This document shows, in pieces, positions 41,533 through 50,209 of a DNA stretch of 64,000 bases. The position numbers and the translations under genes are program-made. Location of the stretch: assembly GCA_000272025.2 (NCBI GenBank), contig AKCV02000015.1, positions 620,001 through 684,000 on the forward strand. Direction: 5' to 3'. Under the pieces are notes generated by a model. That model searched no databases, was not told where the DNA came from, and saw nothing but the letters and a program-made list of their open reading frames with translations. Within the stretch, counting starts at the first letter, position 1. Every line of letters starts with the position of its first letter. Source of the stretch: Imbroritus primus. Its GTDB lineage: Bacteria > Pseudomonadota > Gammaproteobacteria > Burkholderiales > Burkholderiaceae.

Positions 41533-42805
41533 GCGGGGCGCCTTGCTCCCCGCCGCGCTGCGCGATGCGCGCTTCGGGCTGTTCTATCTCGGCTACTACG
41601 GCTACATCGGCGTCCTGACGCCGTTCGTCAGCCTGTTCTTCGCCTGGCGCGGCTACAGCGCCTTTGAAATCGCGGCGCTGGTCGCGGTCTTCCAGATTAC
41701 CCGCATCATCGGTCCCTACTTGTGGGGCTGGCTGTCCGATCGGCTCGGCACGCGCGTGCGCATCATGCGCGCCACCGCCTGCCTGGCCTTGCTCGCTTTC
41801 CTCATGGTGCCCGCCACGCATAGCTATGGCGGCATGATGGTGCTGATGGTCGTGCTGAACCTGCTGACGAGCGCACTGTCGCCGCTCGGCGATGCGCTGA
41901 CGATCACGTGGCTGCGGCACGCGCCACAGGGATTCGAGCAGCGTTACGGACATATCCGCATGTGGGGTTCAGCCGGTTTCATCGTGACGGTGCTGGGTGG
42001 CGGCGCCTTGCTTGAATACTTTGGCACGGGGCTGTTTCCCTGGATGGCGATCGCCATGCTGACCGGCTTGACCATGGTGCTCTGGCGTCTCGACGACATC
42101 GAGGACCATACGGTGTATCCGCCCGCGCCGCCGGTCCTGTCGCTGCTGCGACGCGCGGACGTGAACTGGTTCCTGCTGTCCGCGTTTTGCATGATGTTCG
42201 CGCATGCCGCGCTGTACGTGTTTTATTCGCTGTGGCTGGAGCAGCTCGGCTATTCCAAGTTCGTGATCGGGGCGATGTGGACCATCGGCGTAGTCGCGGA
42301 AATCATCCTGTTCTGGTTCCAGGGGTGGCTGTTCCGGCGCTGGTCGCTGCAGGCCATCCTGACCGGCACGTTTGTGCTGGGCGCACTCCGTTTTGCTGCC
42401 ATCGGTTATCTCGCCGACTGGTGGTGGATGCTGGCCGTGGCCCAGGTGTTGCATGCCGCAACCTTTGCCGCGCATCACAGCGCCAGCCTCAAGCGCCTGC
42501 AGCACTGGTTTGCCGGACCGCTGCAGGCCCGCGGCCAGGCGCTGTACACGGGTGTGTCGTACGGCCTGGGCGGCACACTGGGCGGCCTGGCGATGGGCGC
42601 CGCGTGGAATGCATTCGGGCCTGCCCATACCTTTGGTCTGGCTGCGCTGGTGACGTTGATCGGCGCGCTGGCGGTCGTGCTTGGCTTCCGTGTACAGCCG
42701 TCGCTGCCGCCTGTTGTCGCGGCAACGGCTCAGCCGGCCAGCGCTGCCGCAACCCGTTCTGCCACGGCCAGCGAGGCAGTGAGTCCCGGCGATTCGATGC
42801 CGTAG
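41501..42805 (+). CDS. MFS transporter, PPP/HcaT-like family
   Basis: A 434-residue, 12-helix major facilitator. It starts with [20 protein letters not shown], then [19 protein letters not shown] (the A-motif between helices 2 and 3) and [14 protein letters not shown]. The pattern matches the phenylpropionate-permease group that includes HcaT; the substrate is unknown. The start is uncertain: TTG at 41501 (inside aroC) or TTG at 41543 after it. The last 25 codons (an Ala/Ser/Pro-rich tail) overlap the convergent FAD oxidoreductase gene by 76 bases. Confidence 0.85.
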   Translation: MRLTCRLRLPERGALLPAALRDARFGLFYLGYYGYIGVLTPFVSLFFAWRGYSAFEIAALVAVFQITRIIGPYLWGWLSDRLGTRVRIMRATACLALLAFLMVPATHSYGGMMVLMVVLNLLTSALSPLGDALTITWLRHAPQGFEQRYGHIRMWGSAGFIVTVLGGGALLEYFGTGLFPWMAIAMLTGLTMVLWRLDDIEDHTVYPPAPPVLSLLRRADVNWFLLSAFCMMFAHAALYVFYSLWLEQLGYSKFVIGAMWTIGVVAEIILFWFQGWLFRRWSLQAILTGTFVLGALRFAAIGYLADWWWMLAVAQVLHAATFAAHHSASLKRLQHWFAGPLQARGQALYTGVSYGLGGTLGGLAMGAAWNAFGPAHTFGLAALVTLIGALAVVLGFRVQPSLPPVVAATAQPASAAATRSATASEAVSPGDSMP

Positions 42806-43842
42806 AGCTGGACGATGCCGGCACAGCCGTGGACCGCCGGTCCGTCGATGCGGAAATCCGCTGCCGCCTCGCCCGGTCCGGTGATCTTGGGCCGCAGGCC
42901 GGCATAACCCGGTTGCAGAGCATGGTCGGGCAGGGCGGGCCAGTACTTGCGGACCTCCGCATAAAAGCCATCGGCGGCGCGGGGATCGACCCGGTAGACG
43001 TCGCCATCGTCGCGTTCCACCCATTCGACATTCGGCCCGAAGCGCGCCTGCCCGCCCAGATCGAGCGTCAGATGCACGCCCAGGCCGGCGGCTTCCGGCA
43101 CCGGATAGATCAGGCGCGAGAACGGCGAACGGCCCGACAATGAGAAATAGCATCCCTTGGCGAAATACGCCGGCGGCACGGTGTCGTGCGGAAAGCCGTC
43201 CAGCGTCCGGGCGATAGCCGGCGCGCGCAGTCCTGCGCAATTGATGACGATGCGGGCCGCCAGCGTCATGGGAGATTCGCCGCCGACGTCGAGGACTGCG
43301 CCCTGTTCGGCGACGCGGCCACGCAGCACCGGCGAGCGTACCGCCAGCATGGCACCGGCGGCTTGCGCATCGCCGAGCAGGGCGAGCATCAGGCCATGGC
43401 TGTCGATGATCCCGGTGGACGGCGAGAGCAGGGCGGCACTGCAGCGCAGTTGGGGTTCTAGCGCCGTGGCTTCTTCAGCCGACAGCCAGCGCAGGTCTTG
43501 CACGCCATTGGCTGCGGCTTTCTGGCGGATTTGCTCGAGTGCGGGGTGCTGGGCCGGATCGGTGGCCACGATCAGCTTGCCGGTCCGCTGATGCGCCACG
43601 CCGTGGCTGGCGCAGTAGTCGTACAGCAGGTCGCGGCCACGTACGCACAGCGCTGCTTTCAGCGAGCCTGCCGGATAGTAGATTCCCGCATGTATGACCT
43701 CGCTGTTGCGTGCGCTGGTGACAGTGCCGAAGGCTGGCTCGGCCTCGAGGATGACTACTTCCCGGCCGGCTTCGGCCAATTGTCGGGCAACGGCGAGGCC
43801 GACGACGCCGGCGCCGATGACAGCGCATTCCACCTGTTCCAT
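42730..43842 (-). CDS. FAD-dependent oxidoreductase, LhgO-like (DAO family)
   Basis: A 370-residue flavoenzyme of the D-amino-acid-oxidase superfamily. The FAD dinucleotide motif [19 protein letters not shown] is at residues 8-26, and [19 protein letters not shown] resembles L-2-hydroxyglutarate oxidase Lhg[11 protein letters not shown] and [16 protein letters not shown] close the fold. It probably oxidises a 2-hydroxy or amino acid; the substrate is not certain. Its 3' end overlaps the MFS gene tail by 76 bases on the opposite strand. Confidence 0.88.
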   Translation of the reverse strand: MEQVECAVIGAGVVGLAVARQLAEAGREVVILEAEPAFGTVTSARNSEVIHAGIYYPAGSLKAALCVRGRDLLYDYCASHGVAHQRTGKLIVATDPAQHPALEQIRQKAAANGVQDLRWLSAEEATALEPQLRCSAALLSPSTGIIDSHGLMLALLGDAQAAGAMLAVRSPVLRGRVAEQGAVLDVGGESPMTLAARIVINCAGLRAPAIARTLDGFPHDTVPPAYFAKGCYFSLSGRSPFSRLIYPVPEAAGLGVHLTLDLGGQARFGPNVEWVERDDGDVYRVDPRAADGFYAEVRKYWPALPDHALQPGYAGLRPKITGPGEAAADFRIDGPAVHGCAGIVQLYGIESPGLTASLAVAERVAAALAG

Positions 43843-43877
43843 CGTGAGCGATCCCTGCTGGCCCGGACGCAGGCCAA

Positions 43878-43907
43878 TGAAAAAACGCGCACCGGCTGGG
43901 GCGCGTT
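43878..43907 (-). terminator. terminator downstream of ETF-QO gene
   Basis: On the minus strand AACGCGC pairs with GCGCGTT around a ten-base loop, followed by TTTT. It lies 84 bases past the ETF-QO stop and before the next minus-strand gene, so the two are probably separate transcripts. Confidence 0.75.
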
Positions 43908-43990
43908 CACATGGTACCGCGTGGCCGGGCCGCGCGGAAAGACAAGCAGACCCTATGCATGGCGCCCGACACTTCCGTGCCAGGTGGGCC

Positions 43991-45661
43991 TTACATGTTC
44001 GGGTAGTTCGGCCCGCCCCCGCCTTCCGGCGTGACCCACACGATATTCTGGGTCGGATCCTTGATGTCGCAGGTCTTGCAGTGCACGCAGTTCTGCGCGT
44101 TGATCTGCAGGCGCTCGCTGCCGTCTTCGTTGGCCACGAATTCGTACACCGCAGCCGGGCAGTAGCGCGATTCGGGACCAGCGAAGGTCTTGAGGTTGAT
44201 GTTGACCGGCACGCTCGGGTCTTTCAGCGTCAGGTGCGCGGGCTGGTTCTCCTCATGGTTGGTATTCGAAATGAACACCGAGGAGAGGCGGTCGAAGGTG
44301 AGCTTGCCATCGGGCTTGGGATAGACGATCGGCTCGAACTGCGATGCAGGCTTCAGGCATTCGTGGTCGGCGTGCTTGTGGTGCAGCGTCCAGGGCACGT
44401 TGCCGCCCAGCAGTTTCTGCTCGATACCGACCATCAGCGTGCCGACGTACAGGCCCTTGCTCATCCATTGCTTGAAGTTACGCGCCTTGTTCAGTTCCTC
44501 GTGCAGCCACGAGTTCTTGAAGGCTTCCGGATAGCGGCTCAACTCATCGTGCTGGCGGCCTTCCTGGATCGCGCCGTAGGCGGCTTCTGCCACCAGCATG
44601 CCGGTCTTGATGGCTGCATGGCTGCCCTTGATACGCGATGCGTTCAGGAAGCCGGCTTCGCAACCTGCCAGCGCGCCGCCCGGGAACACCAGCTTGGGCA
44701 AGCTCATCAGACCACCGGCGGTGATCGCGCGCGCGCCGTAGCTCACGCGCTTGCCGGTTTCCAGGTATTTGCGGATTTCCGGATGGGTCTTGAAACGCTG
44801 GAATTCCTCGAACGGCGACAGGTACGGGTTCTGGTACGACAGGCCGACCACGTACCCGATCACCACCTGGTTGTTCTCCATGTGATAGAAGAACGAACCT
44901 CCGTAGGTGTCGCTGTCCAGCGGCCAGCCAGCCGTGTGGATGACCAAGCCCGGCTGGTGCAGCGCCGGATCGATTTCCCAGATTTCCTTGATGCCGATGC
45001 CGTACGACTGCGGGTCGCTGTCGGCATTCAGGTCGAACTTCTGCATCAGCTGGCGGCCCAGATGACCACGCGCGCCTTCGCAGAACAGCGTGTACTTGGC
45101 ATGCAGTTCCATGCCGAGCTGGAAGTTCTCGGTCGGCTGGCCATCCTTGCCGATGCCCATGTTGCCGGTCGCCACGCCCTTGACCGAGCCGTCGTCGTTG
45201 TACAGTACCTCGGCCGCCGGAAAGCCCGGGAAGATCTCCACGCCCAGCGCCTCGGCCTGCTGGCCCAGCCAGCGCGTCACATTGGCGAGGCTGATCACGT
45301 AGTTGCCATGGTTCTGGAAACAGGCCGGCAGCATCCAGTTTGGCACGCGGCGGGCAGATGTTTCCGTCATGAACAGGAAGCGGTCTTCCGTGACCGGCGT
45401 GTTCAGGGGTGCGCCGCGTTCCTTCCAGTCGGGGAACAGTTCCGAGATGGCGCGCGGGTCCATGACCGCGCCCGAGAGGATATGGGCGCCGACCTCGGAG
45501 CCTTTTTCCAGCACGCAGACGTTGATCTCGTTGCCTTTTTCCTGCGCCAGCTGCTTGAGCCGGATCGCCGCGGACAGGCCAGCCGGGCCGCCACCGACGA
45601 TCACGACGTCGTATTCCATGGCTTCGCGCGGACCGTACTGCTCCAGGAGATGTTGATCCAT
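43991..45661 (-). CDS. electron transfer flavoprotein-ubiquinone oxidoreductase
   Basis: It passes electrons from ETF (fed by acyl-CoA dehydrogenases) to ubiquinone at the inner membrane. The 556-residue protein has the FAD motif [19 protein letters not shown], the quinone-domain segment [21 protein letters not shown], and a C-terminal [4Fe-4S] cluster with Cys in YCPAAVYEF and [20 protein letters not shown]. Start ATG at 45661; a TTG 11 codons upstream is possible. It is divergent from an SDR gene of acyl-CoA-type metabolism. Confidence 0.97.
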   Translation of the reverse strand: MDQHLLEQYGPREAMEYDVVIVGGGPAGLSAAIRLKQLAQEKGNEINVCVLEKGSEVGAHILSGAVMDPRAISELFPDWKERGAPLNTPVTEDRFLFMTETSARRVPNWMLPACFQNHGNYVISLANVTRWLGQQAEALGVEIFPGFPAAEVLYNDDGSVKGVATGNMGIGKDGQPTENFQLGMELHAKYTLFCEGARGHLGRQLMQKFDLNADSDPQSYGIGIKEIWEIDPALHQPGLVIHTAGWPLDSDTYGGSFFYHMENNQVVIGYVVGLSYQNPYLSPFEEFQRFKTHPEIRKYLETGKRVSYGARAITAGGLMSLPKLVFPGGALAGCEAGFLNASRIKGSHAAIKTGMLVAEAAYGAIQEGRQHDELSRYPEAFKNSWLHEELNKARNFKQWMSKGLYVGTLMVGIEQKLLGGNVPWTLHHKHADHECLKPASQFEPIVYPKPDGKLTFDRLSSVFISNTNHEENQPAHLTLKDPSVPVNINLKTFAGPESRYCPAAVYEFVANEDGSERLQINAQNCVHCKTCDIKDPTQNIVWVTPEGGGGPNYPNM

Positions 45662-46024
45662 TGTTGACAACTCTTGTATTGGGGACGCGGTCAAAATGAC
45701 TCTGGCATTGTCACGCGGACGATTGGCGCGGGTGGCGTGATTCTTCGTCTTGCGCGTGCGGCGTGCGCATGCGCTGGTGCGCGCTTGCTGCGCGGCGGAC
45801 GCCTGCGATCCGGAGGCAGCCCGCTGTGGCCAGAAACGCCTTGTTCCGTTTGATCGCGTCGCTCGATGATCAGAGGATGGAAAGGGTTCCCTGAGGAGCC
45901 GTTCCAGCGTTTAGAATGCATTGTCCGGGAAGCCTTTTACCGGTGCAAGCTTTTTTTGGAACGGTCGTTCGTTTCTGTAAAACCGAGACTTGCGGGATAC
46001 GAAACTCTGGAATACGGGGGTGAC
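45662..46024. other. 363-base divergent gap ETF-QO / SDR
   Basis: No gene seen. It holds the two divergent promoter regions and a 12-bp perfect inverted repeat near the SDR gene (45959-45970, listed separately). The middle (45740-45840) is very G+C rich without clear structure. Confidence 0.5.
45959..45970 (+). promoter_or_regulatory. TetR-type operator candidate before SDR gene
   Basis: GAACGGTCGTTC is an inverted repeat with GAACG/CGTTC arms around GT, 54 bases before the SDR start. This arm type is common for TetR-family repressors of fatty-acid and acyl-CoA genes. No TetR gene is in the window. Confidence 0.45.
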
Positions 46025-46819
46025 ATGGGGCTGTCGATCAATCTGGAAGGCAAGGTCGCACTGGTGACCGGCGCCTCGAGCGGGCTCGGGGCGAGATTCG
46101 CGGAAGTGCTGGCGGCTGCCGGCGCCAAGGTCATCCTGGCATCGCGGCGCGTCGAGCGGCTCAAGGAGCTGCGCGCCGACATCGAATCGCGCGGCGGTAG
46201 CGCCCATGTGGTGCGGCTCGACGTGAGCGACCCGGAAAGCATCAACGCCGCCGTGGCCCATGCCGAGACCGAGGCGGGCACCATCGACATCCTGATCAAC
46301 AACTCAGGCGTTTCCACCACGCAGCGCCTGGTGGATGTGACTCCGGAGGATTTCGACGATCTGTTCGACACCAATACGCGCGGTGCTTTCTTCGTGGCGC
46401 AGGCCGTGGCCAAGCGCATGATCGCGCGAGCCAAGGGCGCGGAGAAGAACGGCCACCCGCTGGCCCAGTCGCGTATCGTGAATATCGCTTCGGTGGCCGG
46501 ACTCCGGGCGATCTCCCAGATCGGCGTGTACTGCATGAGCAAGGCCGCCGTGGTGCAAATGACCAAGACCATGGCGCTGGAGTGGGGCAAGTTCGGCATC
46601 AACACCAACGCCATTTGCCCTGGTTATATCGAAACCGAGATCAACCAGCATCACTGGGAAACCGATGGCGGCCGCAAGCTGATCGACATGCTGCCGCGCA
46701 AGCGTATCGGCAAGCCGGAAGATCTGGACGGGTTGCTCCTCCTGCTATCCTCCGATGCCTCGCAATTCATCAATGGCGCGATCATTACGGCCGACGACGG
46801 CATGAGCGTAGGGACATGA
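46025..46819 (+). CDS. SDR family NAD(P)-dependent oxidoreductase
   Basis: A 264-residue classical short-chain dehydrogenase. The cofactor motif VTGASSGLGARFAE (TGxxxGxG) is near residue 14, followed by NNSG, the catalytic Ser in NIASVAGL, and Y-x3-K in VYCMSKAA. The substrate is unknown; the neighbouring thioesterase, ETF-QO and CoA-transferase suggest a 3-hydroxyacyl or similar intermediate. The ATG at 46025 follows GGGGGTGA; a longer frame adds 53 non-homologous residues. It overlaps the next gene by four bases. Confidence 0.92.
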   Translation: MGLSINLEGKVALVTGASSGLGARFAEVLAAAGAKVILASRRVERLKELRADIESRGGSAHVVRLDVSDPESINAAVAHAETEAGTIDILINNSGVSTTQRLVDVTPEDFDDLFDTNTRGAFFVAQAVAKRMIARAKGAEKNGHPLAQSRIVNIASVAGLRAISQIGVYCMSKAAVVQMTKTMALEWGKFGINTNAICPGYIETEINQHHWETDGGRKLIDMLPRKRIGKPEDLDGLLLLLSSDASQFINGAIITADDGMSVGT

Positions 46820-47223
46820 AGCACCTGTTTACACATGATCTCAGCGTACGCTGGGGCGATATGGATGCGCAGCAGCACATCAACAACTCCGTGTTTTTTC
46901 GCTACGTGGAAGATGCCCGCGTCGCCTGGCTCATGGCGCTGACCAACGGCTGGCGCGGCCTGGACGGGCAGGCTTCGGTGGTGGTGCATACCGCCATGAC
47001 TTTTCTGCAGCCGGTGCATTATCCCGCGCGCCTGCGTCTGACCCTGCGCGGCGGCAATGCCGGGCGCAGCAGCTTCGACACCACGGTGACCATCCAGCCG
47101 CTTGATGCGCACGGCGAACCCGGTGCCGCGGTGGCGGAAGGTACGGCCAAGATCGTGTGGTGCGATCAGTCGACTGGCAAATCCATGCCGTTGCCGGAGA
47201 TCGTGAGGGCGCGTCTGGCGTGA
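46816..47223 (+). CDS. acyl-CoA thioesterase (4HBT hotdog family)
   Basis: A 135-residue hotdog thioesterase. The catalytic segment VRWGDMDAQQHINNSVFFRY (about 10-29) has the Asp and the DxxxH/N pattern of the 4-hydroxybenzoyl-CoA/YbgC type. The start overlaps the SDR stop (ATGA), so both are translated together. It probably removes CoA from an intermediate of the same pathway as the SDR. Confidence 0.9.
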   Translation: MKHLFTHDLSVRWGDMDAQQHINNSVFFRYVEDARVAWLMALTNGWRGLDGQASVVVHTAMTFLQPVHYPARLRLTLRGGNAGRSSFDTTVTIQPLDAHGEPGAAVAEGTAKIVWCDQSTGKSMPLPEIVRARLA

Positions 47224-47285
47224 CGAGACGGCGCCCGCTGCGCTAGCACTGCGGGGCAGTGCTGCAGTAACGTTTTCAGGGCGCC

Positions 47286-47831
47286 TTAGTTTCCGGTCAG
47301 CCTCTGCACCAGTTCGGTAGCGGTCCCCGCGCCGAATTTCTTCATTAGCCGGGCGCGATAGATATCCACCGTACGCGGGCTGATCGCCAGGATGCGACCG
47401 ATCTGCTTGCTGGTCCGCCCGTTCACCAGCTGGGCCGCGATATCGCGCTCGCGCGGGGTCAGTTCGGTGGTCACCACCCGTCGGGCCGACAGGTCCTCGA
47501 AGGTCCAGATCCCCGCGCCGAGCGGCTGGGCCCGGTCGAGCGCGCGGCCGGTGACATGGCACCAGAACAATTCCCCGTTCGCCCGTTTCATAATACGTTC
47601 ATCTGAATAGGTACCATGGGCATGCATGACCGGCACGATGCGCGCACCCGTACGCTCGTATTCGTCTGAGGACGGGTAAAGCAAGGCGAAGGTCTGGCCG
47701 ACCATGGCCTCGCGCGGGTAACCGAAAATGCGCGCCACTTCCGCGTTGCAGTCCTCGATGATGCGATCGCGGGACAGCACCATACCCACGGGGGCAAGCT
47801 GGAAAGCCGTCTGGTAGGCGATGGCGGGCAT
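47286..47831 (-). CDS. PAS-LuxR transcriptional regulator
   Basis: A 181-residue regulator with an N-terminal PAS domain (about 5-110, IFGYPREAMVGQTFALLYP) and a C-terminal LuxR/FixJ helix-turn-helix (LTPRERDIAAQLVNGRTSKQIG, then SPRTVDIYRARLMKKFG). It is divergent from scoAB, and a CAATA-N5-TATTG dyad lies in the 133-base gap, so it probably controls scoAB. It has no receiver domain; the PAS domain may sense a small ligand. The ATG at 47831 is used; the frame is open upstream. Confidence 0.88.
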   Translation of the reverse strand: MPAIAYQTAFQLAPVGMVLSRDRIIEDCNAEVARIFGYPREAMVGQTFALLYPSSDEYERTGARIVPVMHAHGTYSDERIMKRANGELFWCHVTGRALDRAQPLGAGIWTFEDLSARRVVTTELTPRERDIAAQLVNGRTSKQIGRILAISPRTVDIYRARLMKKFGAGTATELVQRLTGN

Positions 47832-47834
47832 ATG

Positions 47835-47849
47835 CAATAGTACGTATTG
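47835..47849. promoter_or_regulatory. operator candidate between PAS-LuxR gene and scoA
   Basis: CAATAGTACGTATTG has perfect 5-bp arms CAATA/TATTG around GTACG. It lies three bases upstream of the regulator start codon and 115 bases before scoA, suiting autoregulation. Confidence 0.45.
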
Positions 47850-47964
47850 AAGCGTGGTGGATACCCTGCGTATCCTTGCGCAGGAACGAAAATTGTACAG
47901 TGACACCGGGCCCGGCCAGCGCTCCTGCCGAACGCGGCCGACCCGGAACGACGGGAGAACGACG

Positions 47965-48663
47965 ATGAACAAAGTCTATGCCAGTGCCGCCGAGGCGCTT
48001 GCCGGGGTGGTCGCCAGCGGCCAGACCATCGCGGTGGGCGGTTTCGGCCTGTGCGGCATTCCGGAAGCCCTGATCGCTGGTCTGCGCGACAGCGGCGTGC
48101 GCGACCTGACCTGTATCTCCAACAATGCCGGTGTCGATGGCTTTGGCCTCGGCCAGTTGCTGGCCACCCGCCAGGTCCGCAAGATGATCGCTTCGTATGT
48201 GGGCGAGAACAAGGAGTTCGAGCGCCAGTATCTGGCCGGCGAGCTCGAGCTGGAATTCACGCCCCAGGGCACGCTGGCAGAAAAGCTTCGCGCTGGTGGG
48301 GCGGGCATCCCGGCGTTCTTTACCAAGACCGGTGTCGGTACGATCGTAGCGGAAGGCAAGGAGCTGCGCGAATTCGACGGCCAGACCTACGTCATGGAGC
48401 GTTCACTGACGGCCGATGTGGCACTGGTCAAGGCCTGGAAAGCCGACAAGGCCGGCAACCTCGTGTACCGCCGTACCGCGCGCAACTTCAACCCGATGTG
48501 CGCCATGGCGGGCAAGATTACCATCGCCGAAGTCGAGATCGTCGTGGAAACCGGCGAGCTCGATCCGGACGAGATCCACACGCCCGGTATTTTCGTGCAG
48601 CGCATCGTGCACAACGCCACCCCTGAAAAACGCATCGAACAGCGCACCGTGCGCGCCGGTTGA
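47965..48663 (+). CDS. scoA: 3-oxoacid CoA-transferase subunit A
   Basis: Alpha subunit of succinyl-CoA:3-ketoacid CoA-transferase, 232 residues. It starts [15 protein letters not shown], with the CoA-loop [13 protein letters not shown] and the segment [12 protein letters not shown] typical of family I CoA-transferases. It activates acetoacetate with succinyl-CoA. GGGAGAA-like ribosome site. Ten bases separate it from scoB. Together with 3-hydroxybutyrate dehydrogenase at 51527 it would feed ketone bodies or PHB monomers into acetyl-CoA. Confidence 0.96.
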   Translation: MNKVYASAAEALAGVVASGQTIAVGGFGLCGIPEALIAGLRDSGVRDLTCISNNAGVDGFGLGQLLATRQVRKMIASYVGENKEFERQYLAGELELEFTPQGTLAEKLRAGGAGIPAFFTKTGVGTIVAEGKELREFDGQTYVMERSLTADVALVKAWKADKAGNLVYRRTARNFNPMCAMAGKITIAEVEIVVETGELDPDEIHTPGIFVQRIVHNATPEKRIEQRTVRAG

Positions 48664-48673
48664 GGAGAACAAG

Positions 48674-49312
48674 ATGGCTTGGACCCGTGATGAAATGGCC
48701 GCGCGCGCGGCGCAGGAGCTGGAAGACGGTTTCTATGTCAACCTCGGCATCGGCCTGCCGACGCTGGTTGCCAACCACGTGCCGGATGGCATGGAGGTGT
48801 GGCTGCAATCCGAGAATGGGTTGCTCGGCATCGGCCCATTCCCGACCGAGGCGGAAGTCGATGCCGACATGATCAACGCCGGCAAGCAGACCGTCACGAC
48901 GTTGCCGGGCTCGTCGATTTTCTCGTCGGCGGATTCATTCGCGATGATCCGCGGCGGACATATCGACATCGCCATCCTCGGCGCGATGCAGGTGAGCGAG
49001 AAGGGCGATCTCGCCAACTGGATGATCCCCGGCAAGATGGTCAAGGGCATGGGCGGCGCCATGGATCTGGTCGCCGGTGTCGGCCGCGTGGTGGTGCTGA
49101 TGGAGCACACCGCCAAGAAAAAAGATGGCTCGGAAGACCTGAAGATCCTGCCGGCCTGCACATTGCCGCTGACCGGCGTGGGCGTGGTCGACCGTATCAT
49201 CACCGACCTGTGCGTGCTCGAAGTCACGGACGGCGGTCTCAAGCTGCTTGAAACGGCTCCTGGTATCAGCCGCGAGGAAGTGCAGGCCAAGACCGGTGTA
49301 ACCTTGCTGTAA
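48674..49312 (+). CDS. scoB: 3-oxoacid CoA-transferase subunit B
   Basis: Beta subunit, 212 residues. The catalytic Glu lies in [10 protein letters not shown] (about 51-60), and [14 protein letters not shown] and [23 protein letters not shown] are family segments. GGAGAA precedes the ATG. The frame continues open upstream inside scoA but the start at 48674 fits homologues. Confidence 0.96.
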   Translation: MAWTRDEMAARAAQELEDGFYVNLGIGLPTLVANHVPDGMEVWLQSENGLLGIGPFPTEAEVDADMINAGKQTVTTLPGSSIFSSADSFAMIRGGHIDIAILGAMQVSEKGDLANWMIPGKMVKGMGGAMDLVAGVGRVVVLMEHTAKKKDGSEDLKILPACTLPLTGVGVVDRIITDLCVLEVTDGGLKLLETAPGISREEVQAKTGVTLL

Positions 49313-49319
49313 GTTGTCG

Positions 49320-49348
49320 AGCGCTGCTGCGCCAGTTGCAGCGGCGCT
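49320..49348. other. hairpin after scoB
   Basis: AGCGCTGCTGC pairs with GCAGCGGCGCT (11 bp, one G-T) around GCCAGTT. It lies seven bases past the scoB stop, between convergent genes. There is no clear T-run, so it is a possible weak terminator or 3'-end stabiliser. Confidence 0.5.
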
Positions 49349-49472
49349 TCCGTGGGTGGTGCCTTGCTGGAGCCGCGGCCGTAACGATGTCAAGAGGGAT
49401 AATCTGATTGCCTGGATTGGCGCAGCAGATTCGATTACGCGATCCGCTGCGTTAGCATACTGCCGTGCGATC

Positions 49473-49943
49473 TTACGAACGTCCCTTGTACGAGCGGTAC
49501 ACGGAAGACTTGCCGTCCGCCTGCACCAGCAGCACATCATACGGATCCACGCGCCCACTCGCCACCTCCATGCCCGGCGAGCCCACCGGCATCGCCGGCA
49601 CGGCCAGCCCCACCGCCGCCGGCCGCTCCGCCAGCAGCCGCTTCACCTCGGAAGCTGGCACATGGCCTTCCAGCACATAGCTGCCCACCTTGGCGGTGTG
49701 GCATGAGCCAAACTTCTCCGGCATGCGCAGCTTCTGGCGCATGGTGCTGGTGTCATCCACATTGTGTGCCCGCACGGTAAAGCCGCTCTTCTGCAGATGC
49801 TCGATCCATGCGCCGCAGCAGCCGCAGCTCGGGGTCTTGTAGACGTCGATCACGGGCAGCGCGCCTTGCGCCGCCACCGGCAGGGCCGCGACCAGCGTAG
49901 CGCCAGCCAGTGCGGATAGAACCTGACGTCGAATGGAATTCAT
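49473..49943 (-). CDS. DUF411 metal-binding periplasmic protein
   Basis: A 156-residue protein with a signal peptide (cleavage near AQG-AL, residue about 27). The metal-binding Cys cluster VYKTPSCGCCGAW follows directly, and a later KFGSCHTAKVGSYVLEGHVP is conserved. DUF411 proteins are often encoded near copper-resistance genes; no such genes are seen here. A monocistronic gene on the minus strand between scoB and the ankyrin gene. Confidence 0.9.
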   Translation of the reverse strand: MNSIRRQVLSALAGATLVAALPVAAQGALPVIDVYKTPSCGCCGAWIEHLQKSGFTVRAHNVDDTSTMRQKLRMPEKFGSCHTAKVGSYVLEGHVPASEVKRLLAERPAAVGLAVPAMPVGSPGMEVASGRVDPYDVLLVQADGKSSVYRSYKGRS

Positions 49944-50209
49944 GAATCTCTCCGGAAAACGATTAAAAGCAAACAAAAAGTGAGAAGTGAGCGCTGCTTG
50001 CGACACCTCTCCTGCCTCGGATTTTACGCCGCGAGGACGCTCTGATATGCGGCTGCTACTGCGGTATATCCGGGGCAATTTAATAGACAACGTGTCATGG
50101 GCTTGGTTCTGGGCGGGTTTTGCCATTGTTTTGATTCGTATCCATCCCCATTCCCGAACGATCTTCCTATCATCACCGCCTTCAGGTTGATAATTTTTTG
50201 GAGGTCATG

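Noticed and set aside
43694-45667. 657-codon plus-strand frame opposite ETF-QO
   Set aside because: Antisense shadow; the ETF-QO flavin and iron-sulfur motifs are on the minus strand.
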